Source: Chrysomallon squamiferum
Lineage: Eukaryota; Mollusca; Gastropoda; Neomphalida; Peltospiridae
Reading direction: 5' to 3'
Length of the DNA stretch: 64,000 nucleotides
NCBI GenBank assembly: GCA_012295275.1
Contig: CM022671.1
Coordinates: forward strand, 32,555,927-32,619,926
Shown: positions 1-12,819 of the stretch, in pieces
How positions within the stretch are numbered: the stretch's first letter is position 1
How the letters are laid out: each line of letters opens with the position of its first letter
The notes under the pieces: generated by a model
Databases searched by the model: none
What the model saw: the letters and a program-made list of their open reading frames with translations, nothing else
Told to the model about the DNA's origin: nothing
Program-made: the position numbers and the translations under genes

Positions 1-2
1 AT

Positions 3-33
<31 letters not shown>

Positions 34-1832
34 TTGTTTTAAATTCAAACATATAACAAAGTTAAGTTGTAGCAGTAATTATAAAAATTCATCGTAACTG
101 CTTTCTTTTTGTAGATTCAAACTTCTGATTTTTATTTTGTCTTATAGATTTAAACTAATGCAGATAATGCTTTTTTTTTGGCAATTAATATTGGTCGAGA
201 TTAATTTATGAGTTTATTAATTAACTGCATATTGCATTGCTAACTTGTCAGTGTCTGTTGTTTCAGATACATTCATTCCACTAATAAATGCATGTATTTA
301 ATTTATATTTAATATTTTTCTTTCTCTTTTTTTCTTCTTTTCTTTCACTTAGTTTATTCGGAAGGTAATGTTGATTGGGTGTGTTGTTTGTGCACTTTCT
401 TTGTTCAGCCCTAAAACTTCTCAAACCAGAATCCTAAATTAATATTTTATTCATTCAGTTTCATGTGAGAAAATCTTATCTCAAAATGAGGCTGTGAGTT
501 ATTGCTCACATTAACTGTAAGAGAAAGAAATACAATTTTTATAATGATATCTTGAATGATAAAACTTTCAGTATTTTGTGTTTTTAATTTACCATAACAA
601 AACTTTTAACAAATAAAAAAAATTGAAACAGTATAAATATTTATTTATTTATTTTGTTTATTTGTTTGTTTGTTTACTGTCCAGAGACATTAATACAAGT
701 TTGAGAAGTTAATTATCTGTGTTGCACGATGTTTTGCTGTTGTTTTGTGTGGGGTTCCTGCTGCTGTGTTTGGCTTTTAAATATAATTTTGCCAGTGTGT
801 TATTAAAAACAAGTGCTATGTTTTGTGCTTATTTCACACTGCTTGGTCACCATTTTAAGTTATTACATTATTCTGAGCAATGTATAAAGAAACTTTTATT
901 ATTTATTTATTTATTTATTTATTTTTTTTTTTTGCTATTTTTAAAAAAATACTTAATAATCAGGCATGTTTAAAAAAATAAAAATAAAAAAAAATAAAAA
1001 ATGGATACATAAGAATACATATCACGACAAACAAACACACAAAGTAATATGTATATTATTTATGTTATTTGCATCTGACCAAGAGCATCATGGGAAGCAT
1101 TGTATTTTCTGTTTTGCTTATGATATTATTTACAGTTTTATATTTGCTTATCCCTTTAGCAGCTAGTAAGCATATTTATTTATTTATTATTGTTATATTT
1201 AAAAAAATAATAATTTAATATTTATTTATTATTATTATTTTTTTAAACTATTTTAATTTAGTTAAATTTCAGTTTTTTCATACTATTTAAAAATTTATAA
1301 CATAATTTATTCCCAGTTTGTAAAAATAATGTTTTTCTTTGTTTAGATAGCATAATTCAAAAATGTATATAAAAATAACCTTGTTTTATCATTGAATTTT
1401 TAGTTTTGTTATTGTTATTATTAATATTTTGCTATATTAATATTGGTATTAATGTTGTCATTGTCATCATCATTACTCTATCAATTACTTAATGTTTTTG
1501 TTAATGTTGTTATCATCATCATCATCAACATCATCATTATTATGTTATTGTTATTATTTTACTATATAATGTTGGTATTAATGTTGTCATTGTCATCATC
1601 ATTACTATATCAATTACTATTATCATCATCATAATCATCATCATTTTTATCTTTATCATTATTACTGTTATTATTATTATTAATACTCTGCTACTACTAA
1701 TAGTACTTCTACTATATGAAATTGGCTTAAGACATATACAAGCATTTTTTTTATATAAAACTATATATCAGTGACCATCTGACATATTTACTTTTCTCTA
1801 ATTTAATCATATTTAATTAATTAATTTGTCAG
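1..1832. other. AT-rich non-coding DNA, probably intron of the EF-hand gene
   Basis: No exon could be supported here. The stretch holds ATTT-type microsatellites (1-35, about 636-675, about 900-925), long A and T runs and one local tandem duplication (separate entry). It ends in a 3' splice site, so it is probably the intron upstream of the EF-hand exon at 1833, with the gene's 5' part outside the window. Short open frames in it are made of low-complexity codons and show no family signature. Confidence 0.6.
1408..1618. repeat. Two-copy tandem duplication, period about 129 bp
   Basis: The block GGTATTAATGTTGTCATTG followed by TCATCATCATTACT, with the flanking TTATTGTTATTATT, occurs at about 1408-1490 and again at about 1544-1618. 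GGTATT falls at 1445 and 1574, giving the 129 bp offset. The copies differ by a few bases. The repeat is intronic or intergenic and no function is seen. Confidence 0.75.
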
Positions 1833-2307
1833 GAAACAGGAATTCTTCTTAATGACGACGAGATTAATCAACTGATTATGGAACTTGATCGAGACGGAGA
1901 TGGAGAGATTAATTACAGGTGAGAAACATTGTGACAGGTGTGTAAGAAGACTGAACATTCTGACAGACAGACAGACAGACAGACTGACAGTTCATTAAAA
2001 TATCCTTTCATTACTTTTGAATTTTTATCAAAATCTGCAGTGTAAATGTCAAAACAGATCGATGAATATGTAAAAGAAAGTATGTGTGAAAAGCAGAGAA
2101 GATTGCTGAAGTGTGAAAATATATAAATGAATTTAACAAACAAATATTTAATAAAATAATGTGTGTAAATATGTTTTTTTTAAAGGTAATAACAAATAAT
2201 TTATACTTTATTTTTTTAGTGAAATGGTCATTGGTCATACAGATTTCAAAGAACAGGAGAGAAAGATTTCATCCACATTACATGCACTACGACCTATGAC
2301 ATCATAA
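1833..2307 (+). CDS. EF-hand calcium-binding protein, last two coding exons (5' partial)
   Basis: Exons are 1833-1918 and 2220-2307, with a phase-2 junction; they total 174 bases, or 57 residues plus stop. The acceptor at 1831-1832 and donor at 1919 are canonical. The first exon encodes a helix followed by the loop DRDGDGEINYSE, a textbook EF-hand (D at positions 1, 3 and 5, G at 6, I at 8, E at 12). The tail EMVIGHTDFKEQER runs on to a TAA stop. The preceding ILLNDDEINQLIMEL resembles the helix before the last EF-hand of calmodulin-like proteins. The role is presumably calcium sensing, but the exact member cannot be named because the earlier EF-hands are not in the window. The basic C-terminal tail is longer than in calmodulin. 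Confidence 0.8.
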
Positions 2308-5300
2308 AAATAACAGTTTACATATCACCAAAAACATCTACAAGTGCTATTTCTGATGTCCTCAATTACAGAGAGCCCAGAGTTTGGAAAGGACATAAGA
2401 AATTAGTGTCAAAATAATCTTCTATACTTTCAGCTAAAATTCATATGGTCAGTTTTGTGAAGAAAAAAATTGAAAAATATATATATATATATATAGGCTC
2501 CGTCAGTTGCCTAACCTGTAGAGAAACTAATGATTTAAAATTGTCATCATGAAAACAAAAGAGGAAAAGAACTGTTAATGATTTATTCAAGCTCAGAATC
2601 CAGTTTGGATCTTGGTAATATAAAACTAGATCAAGACTTGGTTAATGATAATTTATGATTCACATCTTCAGTTGGACACTGATTTTTATTCAGATATTTC
2701 ACAGTCTTCTTAATAGAGGGTTAAATTTGTCTTTGCTGTGTTAGCAGAAAGTTTACATGCATATCCTGTGCATTAAAAAAAACTAAGAAGGATTTAAATT
2801 GACACAAAAATTATAAAACGTTATGTTATGATAATCTTTTACTTTCAATTAATATAAATCATTTCTTTATTTTAAAATATATTTTTTCACCATCCAGCTG
2901 CCAAATCTGATACTTTTAAATGATGCTGAAAGTATTTAATTGCCAAAGACAAATTCCCAAAGTCTGAATGTAAAACCCAAAGTTGAGATTGAATTGTGCC
3001 TTTCAGTTTACTAATGTTCATTTATTTGTATATATTGTATAATGATGAATTAAACTTTCAAAAAAAAAAAAAATAATAATGAACAAAAACCATGTATAAA
3101 TTTATTTTTATCATCTTAACAAGATTGTGAACTTTAAATAAATGTAATTTCATTATTGGAAACTAAAATGAAGTCATTTATTTTTTGTATCTGCTCCAGA
3201 TGTTACAGTTAGTGATCATAGTTTTATATTGTGTGACAGTTTAAAAGAACCACATATACTCAAATATAAATGAGTTTGTTACTGTTTTTCCTGTAGATTT
3301 AAGTTTTGCTGCTTAAAGTTAACTAACAGATAGTGATGTCTGGCATGTTACTTAATTTTTCACATATATTCAGATTTGAATGCAGTGTGTTCTATAACTC
3401 ATGTTAATTATTATTGACATATGTATGTGTGTGTATGTGTATGTGTATATATGTATATATATACATGTATATTTTACTACGCAATGCACAAATTGAAGCA
3501 ATAGATTCTCCTTACTCATTATGCCTGTGAATTAAAGCATTTTTGTTGTTGTTTTTCTACTGAATATATTTGTTAGTGCTATTGTATATTGCTGGTTTTC
3601 TTACAGTTTGTAAAATATATCCTTAATGGCAGCCTTTTTATTTTATATTTCTCGTTTGCAAAAAAAATAAAAAAAAAATAAAAAAAACTAACATAAAAAA
3701 AAAATAAAATAAAATAAAATTATTAATCAAAACAAAATATAATATTAAATTATACTCTGCTTTCAGAATATAAAAATTGAAATTGAATTATTTCAGTTAA
3801 TATTATATTTTCACATAATGAAAACCCTGTTTCTGCTCTGTACCATACATATATCTATTATTTTATTTTCTTGCAATAATTCATTTATACAAGTATTGTT
3901 TTGAATTGTTGATAAACACTTTTTTTGATAGATGTTTTAGTAACTAGGTGATTATTATTGTGATATATAACTAAGGTGGAAGGAATTTCACTAAATCATA
4001 CATTTATATTATTTGTGATGTTGCCAAATGGGAATCAATATGGCTGTGTTGCACTGCATTGTGGGACAGGTCACGCAAACCAGTGACAGTAAAACTATGC
4101 AATTACACATTTGGGATATCAGCTTTGAGTGTAATGATTTTGTTTCAAATTCAGTAGATTAGCAGTGAAAATTAAAATGATCGGACTCAGTATTAGGTGT
4201 GGAAAACAAACAAAAAATGATAAAAATAATAAATAAAAGAAAGAATGCAGTAATTAAAAAGTATGAGATTATACTTAAGGTTTTTATGGGAGAATTCACT
4301 TTTATATCTTGTTAAATTTTTTTTAGATTATATCTGCATTTTTCACACTGGTTATTTCTGCATAACATCAGAAAAATATATATATTGATGTATTGCTGAA
4401 AATTGTGAACACATGAATTCATCTACTACTAAGTTAACAGTGCATAGAAATCTTCAAATGAAGGAATAAAATGTTTTTCTCTCTTGTTAATAAGTTAACA
4501 GTGCATAGAAATCTTCTCCAGGACAATGAGGCCATTAACATCTCATTTTGCAGTGTGAAAGTTTATAACATTTTAAGATTATTTCTGTCCATGTTTATCT
4601 TTCATACGCAAGTTAAACCTTCTCCCAAACTTCTGTGATATTATAAATACTAATTGATTTAATTTTTGGTTTGTTAATTTTTTAAATAATATTTTGTTAT
4701 GTAGTGCAGAAATCTATGTGAAGCCAACAGTTATCTTTTTTGACCATCTTAATGTTTTAAGTAATATCCATGTAATATAAATTATTGTAATTTTTGTGCA
4801 ATTTTAATATTTTTTTCATTCCATAATAGATTGCTAGTGAAAATAATCTAGAAATATTTTGTGTGTATTATTCATTAAATTGATTAAGATTTTTGATAAA
4901 TGTTTTTAGTTATGTTCAAAAAGAAAATAATAACAGTGACTTTGTTTATCATTATTACCAAAATAAAAATGATTATGGATTACATAATCAGTTGGAATAC
5001 CAACTATATAAAACAGGTAATTAAAAAAAGGTATATAATTATTTCGTTTACGGTGGTTTCAAAAGATACTGTTTATTTTTGAAAAAAAGGGAAATTCAGT
5101 GTCTGTGATATTTTGTAATATTAATGCGTATTAATTTTTTTTATTTATTTATTTATTTTTTTTTATATATATATACATACAAACATATTTCTATATTCTT
5201 TTTATTTACATATTTTTCATTTAACTTAAAAAAAAAAAAAAAAAAAAATTCTTTGGTTTTTATCAAGTAGTGCCTTGCTCAACGGTAAATAAATATATTT

Positions 5301-6696
5301 TTCTAATTTATAATGTTTTATAATATACTTTGGCAAGAAATAAATAAAACACTGAAAAGAGAAAACTTTTTAAAATTTTAAAAAGAAAGATTTTTATTCT
5401 CAGCTGGTCAGATTGCTAAAACAACAATAGGAATGATTCAGCAGTCTTACTAATATGCATTATAATGAACTTTTCATGAATAGTCGTTAACAGATGTTAC
5501 ACATTCGTAATTAAATAAGAAGGTCTTATCTAAAAATTATGACATAGAACAGGATGATGTTTTATTGCCCATATAAGAATTCGTTTTGTATCACAGTTAG
5601 CACTCGCAGAAAAAACTACACTTGACAATGGTAGGGGGTTAGTTTCGCTTACGTAAACCTCTGCACATACACACACACACGCAAATGTAAAAGAAACCTG
5701 AAGCATAAAACAATGTACATTGTAAGGAACGTTATTTATAAAAAGATCAGTTTACTCAATTGATGAATGAGTTCATTAACTGCATATGAAATAACAGACA
5801 ATAACTTATTTTCGATCATTTGGGACCAAAATGGATGACACAATATATGTATTATATTTCTTGAAAAAAAAAGTATTCTCTGTTATGTTTATTTGTTCAT
5901 TTGTTTTATAATTTATAAATTGCATATTTGTTTTGGTATAAATTTGCTAACTTTTCTTATTCAGACGTTCTAGTGAGGATAATAAAAACAATACTAATAA
6001 ATGTATATGTAAAATATTTTGCCAAATATTTTTAAAAATGATGTATTGTTAAAGCCAGTATGTCTGAAAATGGTGGCAATACTGATGTACAATAGAACTC
6101 GTATTTTGTATTTATTAAAAATATTTTTTAAAATTGTTTTCATGTTTTGTTTCAACTCGTTTAAATTTAATTCAGGGACTTAAGGCATTTTAGTTGAATA
6201 TTGTTTCTAACATTTAAAAGTTAAAATTTTGTTTTTTCTAGAGTGTTTCTGACATTTATTCATTCACTCATATACGTTCATTCAATAAGGCACTTATATA
6301 TGGGAATCATCGAAACACAAGAATTAAATTCTTCCATTAACTTACAAAAACAAGTGGATACATGAGCTAATGCTTCCTTCCTGGTGCACAACTTACGTTT
6401 CTACAGAAAATAGCGCCGGTGGTAAGCACTGAAACTGCGGTCATATCTAAATACCCATCTTTACCATAATACACGGTAAAAAAAAAAAAAAACCATTCGA
6501 GTTTAACAGAAAGTTCTCAGCAGAACTGCCAAAACACACTGAATAAATGCCACTAACAGCCGTAAAACAGCTATAAATCATTACAGTTTAACAGTGTATT
6601 TTTATTCTATTTCCATTTGAATATTTATACAGTCACGACAAGATTTACAAGCCTGTATTCAACATTGTAAAACAGTAATCTCAGTGTTAGCCGCTG

Positions 6697-6731
<35 letters not shown>

Positions 6732-6738
6732 CAAATTC

Positions 6739-6771
<33 letters not shown>

Positions 6772-7140
6772 GCCTTGTAATATTAATTTTACCAAGATTA
6801 ACAAAATCATGATTACTTTTCAGAATTATATTTTATTTATTTATTTTTATTTTTGATGATATTTATTATCATCTTTACAATTTAATATTTTATTTTTTAA
6901 TTAAATGTATTTATTATTATTTTCATATTTATTTCTTTTTTTTGCAAGTGATTTATCTAAACAGAAAAATAAACCAACTATAACATAAATATTCTCAAAA
7001 GAGTTTAAAAAGAAATAAGAAGAAGTAAGAAAGAAAGAAAGAAAGAAAAATATCCTTACTGAATGTACACGTGGCTGTTCTTAAAATGCGTTTTATTACG
7101 ATTTGTTAATAGATCGGGCTCAAGTGCTCTTTAATCACTT

Positions 7141-7184
<44 letters not shown>

Positions 7185-7223
7185 CCGTATCTTAACTATT
7201 GTACGTCCTGCATTTAATCAGCT
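2308..7223. other. Intergenic DNA between EF-hand gene and DUF3987 gene
   Basis: No gene was found in about 4.9 kb. It holds the presumptive 3' UTR of the EF-hand gene. An ATTAAA-like hexamer at about 3049 lies just before an A-run at 3060, which may mark its 3' end. Other contents are AT and GT microsatellites (about 3425-3465), an A-run at 5229-5248, a (CA)n tract at about 6698-6730 followed by an A-run, and an (AAT)n tract at about 7141-7184. The two genes converge here. Confidence 0.6.
6698..6768. repeat. (CA)n microsatellite followed by poly(A)
   Basis: An uninterrupted CA dinucleotide tract is followed after about ten bases by some thirty A residues. The arrangement is simple sequence. 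A retroposon tail is possible, but no SINE body is recognisable next to it. Confidence 0.85.
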
Positions 7224-9976
7224 TTACGTCTGCTCGGAAGTGTTGTATACGTATGTGAGACATTTCCCCGGGGTTTTGTTAGTAGTAATGTCATCTTCAA
7301 TAAGCACGAATGAAGAACTGTAACTGTCATCAAATTTGGGATATGACTGTTCATACTCCTCGTCTGAGACAAAAAGTTTCTTTAAATACATTCTTGCCCT
7401 CTGGGTCATATACTCCAGCCTGATCTTGCGAAAGTAAATGGACTGGAATCTATAAACGGGATGCACCAGTTCGCCGAGATCAAGTTTCACAACTCGTTTC
7501 AGGTACTCGATAGCTGCCCACACAGGATGCGTGGTCCTTGGATGCTCCAGCCTCATTTCTTTCGGGACTGGTGGAAACAGTCGTTTTTGACAGATGGTAG
7601 CAGCCCCCACTACCATTCCCGGTAACAACAACAACTTCCTCATTTTCCGCGCGCAGTAATCCACGAGTTCGTCGTCGGTTAATTCGGAAATGTCCTTGGC
7701 AGGTGTTTTAATTTGAAAACCACTGTTAAGCATCAGACTGTGATCCATGCTGCTGTCAGAAGAAATCTGACCATACATCTGAAAGTTTTGATTTTGAGAC
7801 TCGCGACGGATGATGTCTTGATTGTGAACTGAAGAACCAGAAGGAATTTCATCGACAACAGAACGAGTTTCGCTTTCTGAAGACCGAGACATTTCGTCCA
7901 TTTCTTTACCATTAGTGTATATCATAATCTTACGATCGCTGGGAATAGTTTCTCGATTTTTCCTCGTATACGGCACAGATGCTATTTCGTTATTTTCTGT
8001 CAAAACCATCACATCGTCTGGTGAACTCTGATTGCAAAACTCCTCTAAAGACACCGATTTTGCTTCTATTGGACACTGTGTGTCGTCAACTTTAACGGAA
8101 AACTCATTTTCTGGACACGTCTTTTTGGATGCTACTTCTTCATTCGCTCTCGAAACATGAGGTCGTTTGGAACCAAAATACGCTGTTGATCCACCATCAC
8201 ATTCAACTGAAACAGGCGCTGTATTATTTCTCATCTTAGCTTTCGAAGTAGAAGACTGAGGATTTCTGTCCTGAGTTATTCCTAAGCGTTGCTTTGATAT
8301 CAGCGGTTGTCTTGAGCATGGAAAGTTGTCATTAGGCAATTTTATCTTATCTGAATCTTCTTCTGCTTGTCGGCCTGTCGCTGGTACACTGAATACCCTA
8401 TGCGAATCTATAAATGAATCATTCATCTCCACTCTGTAATCTTCCCAGTCAGACTCCTCAACCAGTACTTCCGTGTCTGGCAAAAGCGCCATCTTTTGCT
8501 CAGTAAGATACATCAGAATCTGATACGCCGATCTGACCACGTCACCAGTCATGAGGGACGACGGCAGCACCTGTGAAGTTCCTCCGTTCGAAGACATCTC
8601 TATGCCGTTGTTCAAAGCAGTGATGACCGCGCTGAGTCGAGCGAGCTGCCCGGGAGCCTTGGCTATGGTTCCTCTTCGTCGCTCGTCATTGGCGTGTCTC
8701 TGCTGCCACATGTCTAACTCAGCAAGTCGACTGAAAGTAACAATTTTCAGTTTATATATATATATATATATATAAACTGAAAATGTGTTACTGAAAATAT
8801 AATACATTCGTGTAAAGCATAATTATGTACACGCATACACATGTATGCGGAGATAAACAAATACACTCACGAATATATAAATGTGTTTACACATATTATT
8901 ATTATTATTATTATTATTAATATTGTTGTACATTCACATGTTCTTAGACATTTTAAATAACTTTTTGTTTTGTTTTGTTTTTGTATAATAATAAAAATAA
9001 TAAAATAATATAAAAATTTAGAACATATCTACTTGTGTGTATATGTTTTATGTATATCACCTATTAAATTCTTTCCTGCCGTCTTCACGAAAAGTATAGG
9101 AAACGTTCTGCACTTGATGATAATTCTTAATTCCAGATAAAATCGTCTGCAATGTTGGACTGGTACCAGTGGTGTGCGAGTTGCCATCCCTGTCGCCGTC
9201 TGCTGTTTGAATAATACCTGGGTCTTTAGGACACGTGACTAGCAGACGGTCGCTAAGGCCGTCTGCGTCAAAAACGTCCAACAAACCTGTTGCATCTATG
9301 GCATTTATTGTTCCAATGAAATTGAAATGGAATAAATGATGGACGGATTTATTATTTTCATTTTTATCTGTTGCATCACACGGGCTGTAAAGTTTTAATA
9401 GATTCTCTGGACTGAATAAAGGGCACTTGCTAGTAAAGTCAATTCCTCTAAGAAAAGTTCCAAAGTTATCAAATATTCCGATTAAACTAATTCTATTTCC
9501 CGGCGGATGAACTTTAATTAGAGTTTCATTCACAGTCATTAGATTTTCTTCATCAATTAACAGTCTAGGAAAATTACTGATTTCCTTATCACTGACACTG
9601 TTTATATTCTGCGCTTTGTGAAGCGCCCACATTTCTTTTTCTAAACCGGCCACAGCTTGTTTAATTCTTGATAGAGCTGGAGACTTTTTGTCCCCTCGCC
9701 TCCCGGCTACGCAGATCCATAAAACTGGCTTTTCGGTCCATCCTTTAGCTTTGTCTACCACTACCGTAGCATCTGCGCCCATACAGCCAGCTACGGCCGT
9801 CAGTAACGGAAAAGAATTAGCTCCGTCGAGCAACACAGCGAATCTGTGAAGGTTGATATTAGCGCCCTCGATCCTTGGTCAAGAATGCTATTCAGGTTTA
9901 ATTCGTACCTCTGTGCTTGCTTTATCCTTTTCAAGTACATTTTTACTGTTTCTGGTGAATAAACTCGTGGCAACAT
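7224..9976 (-). CDS. DUF3987-type P-loop NTPase-like protein, frame broken once
   Basis: Exons: 9976 down to 9061, and 8730 down to 7224. The phase-2 intron (donor AATAG|GTGATA) restores KEFNSRLAELDMWQQ. Visible family features, in order, are a P-loop-like GRRGDKKSPAL, RLLIDEENLMTVNETL, IGIFDNFGTFL (Walker-B-like region with DN where family members usually have DE), DADGLSDRLLV, and AKAPGQLARLSAV in exon 2. These follow the DUF3987 pattern known mainly from bacteria and mobile elements; the biochemical role is unknown. A low-complexity linker and a basic C-terminal domain follow. The ATG at 9976 is the first in frame after an upstream stop. The frame of MLPRVYSPETVKMYL stops near 9800 while that of PLLTAVAGCMG is open across it. 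The exons sum to 2423 bases, one short of 808 codons, so one base appears missing near 9808-9814. It may be a pseudogene, an assembly error or a living gene. Confidence 0.6.
8736..8791. repeat. Near-perfect palindrome at the 3' end of the DUF3987 intron
   Basis: Arms ATTTTCAGTTTATATATA and its reverse complement meet in an alternating TA core. The outer arms continue as GTAACA and TGTTAC with a two-base interruption. On the minus strand the hairpin ends only a few bases before the acceptor at 8731-8732, so it covers the expected branch-point and pyrimidine-tract area. Confidence 0.8.
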
Positions 9977-10498
9977 TGTGAAGAAGTCACATGTGTGCAC
10001 TGCTCGCAAGATAAATTCAGATACAACAGTGAAAAGAGGCTAACGCTAAATATCGCAGTATTCACAGCTCGGAAAAACTAATGGCGATAATGTAATGTCA
10101 TGCTATTGGCTGTCGCTATTTTTAGCACAGGCCACGAAGGATTATATCGAACTTAGCTCACTGCGATGATAACACGAACTTTGAACCAGCGCTTGTCATA
10201 AGCCGCTCTTGAAAATCCCGTGGAACAAACACTGCAGATTACTCGAAGTGCGCGTACGACCATGGGGTATGACTGAAAATTAGTGTAAAAAGTTGGGGAG
10301 AAGCAAGAAAAAAAAAAAAAATGTATGTTTTTAAAAGTTCATCTCTATGATTTCTGCTGTGTCGTCAATTGATGATAATAAGATATTTTTATTGGATGTT
10401 CTGGGTTTTTCTCCGTGAAAAGTCAACTCGCTCTGTTCGCTTAACCCAAGAGTCCCCCATATCCTGACTTAGCTAAGAACTTGTGAAATATTAGCTAA

Positions 10499-10530
<32 letters not shown>

Positions 10531-11386
10531 ATAATAATAATAATAAATAAAATAAAATAAAATAAAATAAAAAAATAAAATAATTAAAATAAAATAAAAT
10601 AAAATAAAATAAAATAAAATAAAATAATTAATTAAAAAAAAAAAATAATAAATGAATGGGTTTTAACGTGTAAAATATAACACATAACGACCACGTTTTA
10701 ACGTATACATGTAGGCTGTAATGATTTGTAGGATCAAACTTCGTTGGCGGGCTGGTTTAGCTATAATGTGAAAGTGCTAATAAAAAGTTTCTTACTCCAA
10801 ATCGTTAATGGAGAATCTGAAACTTTTGTTCCCTGATAATTCACATCATGACAAATAGAAAACAGCCATTGAATGTGTACCAATACATCTATTAAGAAAA
10901 CCTGTGTGTACGCGCTCACACACACACACATACATACAAACTCACATATACATAAAAGGATGTATATTAACTTGACTAAAGTAACTCGAATATGTAATTG
11001 AATCGTACTCGTTATAAAGAATGAAACAGAGAAGAAAAAAAAAATGAATTCCAGTACACAAGAGTTCATTTCTTTTTCTTTCAAACAAAAGATTACATTT
11101 AGCCATGGTTTAGCCTTCTATACCATACAGACACCCACGTGTTCACGCCCATCCTTTGGTTATTTCTTTCTTTTTTGAAATAATGCCTTCTTAATCTTCA
11201 AAATCACACAACCATAAACCTTTTGTGAAAGTACGGACCCACTTCTAGTCCTAACATAAGAAGTTCATAAACAAATCAATGCACACTTGTATGATGGGTT
11301 AAAAAGATGTAGTTCAGTCGTTCTGTATTTTATACCGCGGCATTTTCCTTCTCGTCATAAAAGGTGTAGTAGACACACACACAGTA

Positions 11387-11433
<47 letters not shown>

Positions 11434-12085
11434 TAAATCTATATTTTATGTATATGTGAAATCTATATTCTGTATACATACATTCATAAATACGTACATA
11501 CGTATATATTAACGTGCATTCATACGAAAGGACTAAGACAACTATCCTTCAAAATGCTACTTATACACTAGATATTTTTATCCTGTATATAATTTCCACA
11601 GAACAAAAATAGGTTTTGAAACTAAACCATAAATACTATACTGGTAATGAAAACTCTACTGTGAGAAAATCATCTAGGAGACAAAAACATTCTGTTCGTT
11701 GTTAGTAATAATCCATTAACGACAAAATGTGTGTCGAACGTAGTCCGATATTTATCTAAGAATCTCGCAAATGATGAGAGAGGAAACCCGCTGTCACTCT
11801 GTGGGCCATTATATTTTTATTAGCAGGAAGAAATGTTTTATATGCACCGTTTCATAGTCGGGGGAAAACTGCCTTTGATAGATCTGCAAGTGAAAAAATA
11901 ACGTGTGTAATGAGCAAGCTGTTGTGAAGCACGCTTGCTTGTCATGCACTCTGACAAAACCAGTGGGATTGATAAGCTATCACAGAATTGTATCTGTAAC
12001 GTGCATAGTCGTCGTTAGCATAGGGAGTTTGTGCTCAGGGAATAACGTTTGTGTGTGTGTGTGTGTGTGTGTTTATATATATATA

Positions 12086-12123
<38 letters not shown>

Positions 12124-12173
12124 AATACTTTAGTGGCTTTTCATCTAGTAAAGACAATAAAAGAGAGAAAGAA

Positions 12174-12230
<57 letters not shown>

Positions 12231-12819
12231 AAAAATAAAACTATTAGAAAAAAAAAATAATATATTTTTTTTAAAATGTAATAAAATATACAGCGACAAT
12301 AATAATAATCTGCATTATTTGAATAAATGCCGATTGATTTTAAAGCTTTTGTTATTATTTATTTATTTTAAATACCAAGAAATAAAAATGTATTGATTTG
12401 ATAAATCTGTGAAACAAAAGTGAATATAAACATTCATTTATTATTTGGCAGTAGCAGTAGAAATCAAATGAAAACCCGTGTTTCCAAGGTGCAAGATTTC
12501 CGGATTTTGAAAATTAATAATTAATTAGTGACTTTGTTCCCAAAATCGGACCACGCTAAAATCCCCTTTAGATTCGTAACACTGCATAACCTTTTCTTAA
12601 ATAAAACTTGTCTGTAATCGGATATGCTTTAACAGTTTAAGGAAATAAATCGATTAATAAACTTCCTACACTGCGCTCCTGAATTACCTATAATGTATAC
12701 AGTAATCATGTCATTGGTCATAATTCTACTGTTCACCAGAAAATGTCATTAAATTTCAAACCAAATTGTATTTAACGCCCATTAAAATTGGAAAGTGTTC
12801 GATCGAAAACACTTCAATC
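9977..12819. other. Head-to-head intergenic region, DUF3987 gene and CHEK2
   Basis: No coding exon was supported. The first part (about 10060-10290) is less AT-rich than its surroundings and holds a minus-strand CCAAT box (ATTGG at 10105-10109, about 130 bases before the DUF3987 start), so it is a plausible promoter. The rest is low complexity: AATAA/AAATA repeats at 10500-10640, (GA)n at about 11390-11430, (GT)n(TA)n at about 12050-12120 and (AAT)n at about 12170-12225. A short upstream frame starting at ATG 12743 and stopping before the CHEK2 start would lie in the CHEK2 leader if transcription starts upstream of it. Confidence 0.5.

Noticed and set aside
361-376. A possible 12-base microexon (CACTTAG, TTTATTCGGAAG, GTAATG) upstream of the EF-hand exons.
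   Set aside because: Splice-like flanks alone are too weak and no EF-hand residue supports it.
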